Shown piece by piece: positions 6,779-9,745 of a DNA stretch of 9,745 bases; the stretch's first letter is position 1, and every line of letters begins with the position of its first letter. A program made the position numbers and the translations under genes. The notes beneath the pieces were generated by a model. It searched no databases and had not been told where the DNA came from. It was given only the letters and a program-made list of their open reading frames with translations. Location: the NCBI GenBank assembly GCA_031260845.1, contig JAISKR010000006.1, positions 1 to 9,745 of the forward strand, given 5' to 3'. This DNA is from Bacteroidales bacterium. GTDB taxonomy: Bacteria; Bacteroidota; Bacteroidia; Bacteroidales; UBA4181.

Positions 6779-9409
6779 CTATTTCAAGCCTACCCACGTT
6801 TTGATTTCGCTCAGTTTTTGCAAGGCTTCCAAAGGCGTAATACTGTTAATATCGGTCTTTTTGATTTCGTCGCGGATTTGTTTCAGCACAGGGTCATCCA
6901 ACTGGAAGATGGACAGTTGGTAGCCTTCGCGTTTGTACCCAAGTTCGGCAATCGGCTTGGCTACTGACGATTGTTGATTGCCCACTGCCGACTGCTGGCT
7001 GCTTTCCAACTCTTTCAGTATCTCTTCGGCGCGATTCACAATGCTTTTGGGCATACCCGCCATTTGCGCCACATGAATACCGAAACTGTGCTCGCTTCCG
7101 CCGCGTGTCAGCGTGCGCAGGAAAATCACTTTCTGGTCTAATTCTTTCACCGCCACATGGTAATTTTTGATGCGGGGAAAACTGTTTTCCATCTCGTTCA
7201 ACTCGTGGTAGTGCGTGGCAAACAAGGTCTTGGCTTTGGCTGTGGGATGCTCGTGAATGTATTCCGCCATTGCCCATGCTATGGAAATGCCATCGTAAGT
7301 GCTGGTGCCGCGTCCTATTTCGTCGAGCAGTATAAGGCTGCGCGGCGACAGATTGTTCATGATGCTTGCCGCTTCGGTCATTTCCACCATAAAAGTGGAC
7401 TCGCCCTGCGAAATATTGTCCGAAGCGCCCACACGGGTAAATATCTTGTCCACATAGCCAATTTCGGCTGCCTGAGCGGGAACATAACAGCCCATTTGCG
7501 CCATCAACGCAATCAGTGCCGTTTGCCGCAGCATGGCAGACTTGCCCGACATATTGGGACCGGTAATCACGATGATTTGCTGCTCATCGCTGTCTAACCA
7601 CACGTCATTGGCAACGTAAGGGTTGTCCGGCGCAAGCCATGCCTCGATGACAGGATGCCGCCCCTGTGTGATATTGATGCTGTCGCCATCGGTGATGACA
7701 GGCTTGACGTAGTGATGCTCGCAAGACGCGCAGGCAAAAGAGCGCAGACAGTCCAAACGGGCAATCAGTGAGGCGTTGAGTTGGATGGCAGGAAAATATT
7801 CGGCTACCGAAGCCACCAATGCTGCAAACAATTCCGCTTCGAGTTTCAGCATTTTCTCTTCGGCGCCCAGTATTTTTGCCTCATATACTTTCAGTTCCTC
7901 AGTGATATAACGTTCGGCGCTCACCAAGGTTTGCTTGCGTATCCATTCGGAAGGAACTTTATCTTTGTGCGTGTTGCGAACTTCGATATAGTAGCCGAAC
8001 ACGTTGTTGAAATCAATTTTGAGCGAAGTGATGCCCGTTTGCTCAATGGCGGTCTGCTGCATATTGTCCAAATAGGCTTTCCCGGAATGGCGCAAGTCTC
8101 GAAGTTCGTCTAATTCCGGCGAAACGCCATCCGCTATCACATTGCCCTTGCCGATAGCAGCCGGCGGGTCTTTTGCCAATTCGCGGGCAATGCGGGCACG
8201 GATAGTGCCGCATGAGTTAAACTGCTCGGCAATGCGGCGCAATGGCTCGTTGTCCACGTCTAAGCACACTTTTTTTATTTCTTTCACCATGCTCAGCGAG
8301 GTAAGCAGTTGCTGCATTTCGCGAGGCGTCACTTTTCCGGCAGCCACACGCGCTATCATCCTTTCCATATCGCCAATCCGGTGCAGACATTCGCCAATCT
8401 GCCCTGTTTCTTCCTGTTGGCAGAAATAGCCCACCACTTCCAAACGCTCGTTGATGCGGCGTATGTCTTTCAAGGGAAGCGTAATCCAGCGTTTCAGCAA
8501 ACGGGCGCCCATCGGGGTGAGTGTTCGGTCAAGCACCTCGCAAAGCGTGTGCCCGCCTTCGCTGGCAGGGTACAACAATTCCAGATTGCGAACGGTAAAC
8601 TTGTCCAACCAGACAGATTCATCCTCATTGAGGCGCGAAATCTTGTTGATATGCCCCAACTGGTCGTGACGGGTAATGTCCATGTATTGCAGGATAGCGC
8701 CCGCCGCCGTCACAGCAAGCGTTTGGTCTTCAACGCCAAAACCTTTCAAATTCACAATGTTGAAATGTTTCAGCAGTTTTTCACGCGCAGTGTCGTTCAC
8801 AAAAGCCCAATCTTCCAAGATGGACAGGTAAAACCGCGTGCCGAAGGTGTCTTTAAACCAAGTTTGCTGCTTTCTTTCTATCAAAATCTCTTTGGGATTG
8901 AAGCCGTTGAGCAGTTTGTCCACATATTCAGCCGTTCCCTCGGCAACGAGAAATTCGCCGGTGGATATATCCAGAAAGGCAATGCCGACAAGACTTTTCT
9001 CGACGTGCACACAGGCAAGGAAATTGTTTTCCCGCGTGTCCAAAATTTGGTCGTTGAGCACTACACCGGGGGTAACCAACTCTGTAACCCCTCGTTTGAC
9101 TATTGTTTTAGCCAGTTTAGGGTCTTCCAACTGGTCGCAAATGGCAACCCGCTGACCTGCCCGCACCAAACGCGGCAGATAGGTATCCAGCGCATGATAC
9201 GGAAAACCGGCTAATTCGACGGAAGCAGCAGCGCCATTGGCTCTGCGCGTAAGGGTGATACCCAAAATATCCGCTGCCTGCACGGCGTCATCGCCGTAAG
9301 TTTCATAAAAATCGCCTACACGAAACAACAATACAGCATCGGGATGTTTTCCCTTGATACTGTAATATTGCTTCATCAGAGGTGTTTCAACATATTTATT
9401 CTCGCTCAC
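6779..9409 (-). CDS. mutS: DNA mismatch repair ATPase MutS
   Basis: A full-length 876-residue MutS1, the cytoplasmic sensor that binds mismatches and small loops and recruits MutL. The mismatch-reading Phe-x-Glu motif is Phe34-Tyr35-Glu36 (VGDFYETYG). The connector, lever and clamp domains follow. The ATPase domain has Walker A GPNMSGKS at 617-624, Walker B with Asp696-Glu697 in [15 protein letters not shown], and the FATHYHEL signature. A C-terminal helical tail ending [20 protein letters not shown] is the usual tetramerisation region. The start codon is GTG at 9409-9407. It is preferred because the peptide before TPLMKQY then matches the E. coli leader in length, and an in-frame stop lies just upstream; the next in-frame ATG (Met12) would cut into the conserved TPLM block. 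A heptanucleotide repeat tract encodes the Gln/Ser-rich linker at residues 803-817. It lies in the same orientation as pgk but 255 bases away and with its own -7 match. Confidence 0.97.
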   Translation of the reverse strand: MSENKYVETPLMKQYYSIKGKHPDAVLLFRVGDFYETYGDDAVQAADILGITLTRRANGAAASVELAGFPYHALDTYLPRLVRAGQRVAICDQLEDPKLAKTIVKRGVTELVTPGVVLNDQILDTRENNFLACVHVEKSLVGIAFLDISTGEFLVAEGTAEYVDKLLNGFNPKEILIERKQQTWFKDTFGTRFYLSILEDWAFVNDTAREKLLKHFNIVNLKGFGVEDQTLAVTAAGAILQYMDITRHDQLGHINKISRLNEDESVWLDKFTVRNLELLYPASEGGHTLCEVLDRTLTPMGARLLKRWITLPLKDIRRINERLEVVGYFCQQEETGQIGECLHRIGDMERMIARVAAGKVTPREMQQLLTSLSMVKEIKKVCLDVDNEPLRRIAEQFNSCGTIRARIARELAKDPPAAIGKGNVIADGVSPELDELRDLRHSGKAYLDNMQQTAIEQTGITSLKIDFNNVFGYYIEVRNTHKDKVPSEWIRKQTLVSAERYITEELKVYEAKILGAEEKMLKLEAELFAALVASVAEYFPAIQLNASLIARLDCLRSFACASCEHHYVKPVITDGDSINITQGRHPVIEAWLAPDNPYVANDVWLDSDEQQIIVITGPNMSGKSAMLRQTALIALMAQMGCYVPAQAAEIGYVDKIFTRVGASDNISQGESTFMVEMTEAASIMNNLSPRSLILLDEIGRGTSTYDGISIAWAMAEYIHEHPTAKAKTLFATHYHELNEMENSFPRIKNYHVAVKELDQKVIFLRTLTRGGSEHSFGIHVAQMAGMPKSIVNRAEEILKELESSQQSAVGNQQSSVAKPIAELGYKREGYQLSIFQLDDPVLKQIRDEIKKTDINSITPLEALQKLSEIKTWVGLK
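6961..7002. repeat. Degenerate heptanucleotide tandem repeat inside mutS
   Basis: Six consecutive 7-base units can be laid out across these 42 bases, with a loose plus-strand consensus nGACTGC; the best-preserved are CCACTGC, CGACTGC and TGGCTGC. On the coding strand the tract reads as two similar seven-residue blocks, QQSAVGN and QQSSVAK. It sits in the poorly conserved linker between the ATPase/HTH region and the C-terminal tail of MutS, where an insertion would be tolerated. Six units keep the frame because 42 is divisible by 3. Confidence 0.65.
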
Positions 9410-9429
9410 TGTTCATAAGATTAACTGTG

Positions 9430-9437
9430 CAAAAGTA
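9430..9437 (-). promoter_or_regulatory. Putative mutS promoter -7 element
   Basis: On the minus strand these bases read TACTTTTG, an exact TAnnTTTG match followed by C, as is common in this phylum. A TTG triplet at 9459-9461 (minus) lies 21 bases further upstream, near the expected -33 position. The implied transcript leader is short, about 15 bases before the GTG start. Confidence 0.5.
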
Positions 9438-9467
9438 ATTATTTTTATTGATTATCACCAATTAAGA

Positions 9468-9530
9468 AATAAAAATTAAAAATTAAGGCTAACGCACAAT
9501 TCAATTACGAATTAAAAATTACGAAATTTC
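9468..9530. repeat. AT-rich heptad repeat tract upstream of mutS
   Basis: The stretch is built largely of seven-base words such as ATTAAAA, AATTAAA and AATTACG. AATTACG occurs at 9503, 9517 and again at 9545, all in the same phase modulo 7; the AAAAATT words at 9471-9484 are one base out of that phase. Such heptanucleotide low-complexity tracts are non-coding. All six frames are short here and I see no gene. Confidence 0.5.
9482..9500 (+). repeat. 19-bp direct repeat, copy 1
   Basis: The sequence ATTAAGGCTAACGCACAAT recurs 64 bases downstream (9546-9564) with 17 of 19 bases identical. The differences are A/C at position 5 and A/G at position 10. It is outside any gene, between pgk and mutS. 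Confidence 0.65.
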
Positions 9531-9540
9531 CTCACGGTTC

Positions 9541-9552
9541 CCGTAATTACGG
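9541..9552. repeat. Perfect 12-bp palindrome in the pgk-mutS spacer
   Basis: CCGTAATTACGG is its own reverse complement. It overlaps the start of the second 19-bp direct repeat. There is no loop and no T-tract beside it in either direction, so it is not a typical intrinsic terminator. A protein-binding site is conceivable but unsupported. Confidence 0.4.
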
Positions 9553-9564
9553 CTGACGCACAAT
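9546..9564 (+). repeat. 19-bp direct repeat, copy 2
   Basis: The sequence ATTACGGCTGACGCACAAT matches the copy at 9482-9500 at 17 of 19 positions. The first seven bases overlap the palindrome CCGTAATTACGG. Its role is unknown; it could be remnants of a dispersed intergenic repeat element. Confidence 0.65.
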
Positions 9565-9587
9565 GGGCGGTTGACAATGAAATACAA

Positions 9588-9642
9588 TGTATAACTATTG
9601 TATAACTATTGTATAACTATTTATAACAACTTGTATAACAAG
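9588..9642. repeat. 11-bp direct-repeat array, TGTATAACTAT
   Basis: Three exact tandem copies of TGTATAACTAT occupy 9588-9598, 9599-9609 and 9610-9620. Two decayed copies sharing the TATAAC core follow, ending at 9642. The last one also forms a short inverted repeat, CTTGT-ATA-ACAAG (9630-9642). The 11-base period places each core on nearly the same face of the helix. The array lies just past the 3' end of pgk and about 180 bases ahead of mutS. Confidence 0.75.
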
Positions 9643-9664
9643 CGAATCACAACTGTCATGAAAT

Positions 9665-9745
9665 TTAACCGCGAATAGCCTTGATGCCGGGTAATTCTTT
9701 ACCTTCCATGTATTCAAGCATGGCGCCGCCGCCGGTGGATACGTA
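9665..9745 (-). CDS. pgk: Phosphoglycerate kinase, C-terminal end (cut by window edge)
   Basis: Only the last 26 codons and the TAA stop (9665-9667) are in the window. The peptide reads YVSTGGGAMLEYMEGKELPG then IKAIRG. The STGGGA motif followed by LE-[YF]-xEGKxLPG is the signature of the PGK C-terminus, where the Gly-rich loop helps bind the nucleotide phosphates. The enzyme transfers phosphate from 1,3-bisphosphoglycerate to ADP in glycolysis. It points in the same direction as mutS, but the 255-base spacer and a separate promoter match argue against tight coupling. The ending is of normal form, so this is an edge truncation, not a pseudogene. Confidence 0.92.
   Translation of the reverse strand, partial: YVSTGGGAMLEYMEGKELPGIKAIRG

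Noticed and set aside
8309..9214. A 301-codon plus-strand open frame opposite mutS
   Set aside because: It is antisense to the conserved N-terminal half of MutS and its translation resembles no known family.
9588..9642. CRISPR array or replication-origin iterons
   Set aside because: Units are 11 bases in direct tandem with no spacers, so it is not CRISPR. There is no dnaA/rep gene and no DnaA-box cluster, so an origin is not supported.
9630..9642. CTTGT-ATA-ACAAG as an intrinsic terminator for pgk
   Set aside because: The stem is only 5 bp with a 3-base loop, and no run of T follows in the pgk direction. It is better explained as part of the decayed 11-bp repeat array.

Overview
The window reads as chromosomal DNA from a member of the Bacteroidota, most likely Bacteroidales. 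The protein families point there (GH92 and GH20 exo-glycosidases, a Bacteroidetes-type alkaline phosphatase, and a single-pass MCE protein ending in the usual FSLFGKK-like tail). So do A-rich sequences ahead of start codons with no Shine-Dalgarno motif, and three matches to the Bacteroidetes -7 promoter element TAnnTTTG placed just ahead of genes. The genus cannot be fixed from this sequence alone. I see no phage, IS, CRISPR, tRNA or rRNA.

Layout. A secreted GH20 beta-N-acetylhexosaminidase (78-1712, minus) is transcribed away from a compact plus-strand unit. That unit holds a GH92 lipoprotein (1831-4170), a secreted alkaline phosphatase (4193-5830) and an MlaD/MCE-domain membrane protein (5846-6769), with gaps of only 22 and 15 bases. 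The 118-base divergent intergenic region carries one -7 element per direction. The unit converges, 9 bases apart, on mutS (6779-9409, minus, GTG start). Upstream of mutS is a 255-base repeat-rich intergenic region, and then the last 26 codons of pgk (minus) run off the right edge.

How the genes may work together. The three hydrolases all act outside the cytoplasm and look like glycan-trimming enzymes. The key observation is that the GH92 protein has Gln623 (motif G-N-Q-P) where classical GH92 alpha-mannosidases have the catalytic acid Glu (G-N-E-P), while the Asp pair of the base site is kept. In the characterised GH92 enzyme that removes mannose from mannose-alpha-1-phosphate-6-mannose, the same Glu-to-Gln change is found. 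An alkaline phosphatase gene follows 22 bases later. I therefore infer a possible two-step route: mannosyl-phosphate uncapping, then removal of the exposed phosphate from phosphomannan-type glycans. This is a hypothesis, not a demonstrated function.

Secondary signals are repeats around mutS. A degenerate heptanucleotide tandem tract lies inside the mutS linker. In the pgk-mutS spacer there is an 11-bp direct-repeat array, a pair of 19-bp near-identical direct repeats and an AT-rich heptad tract.
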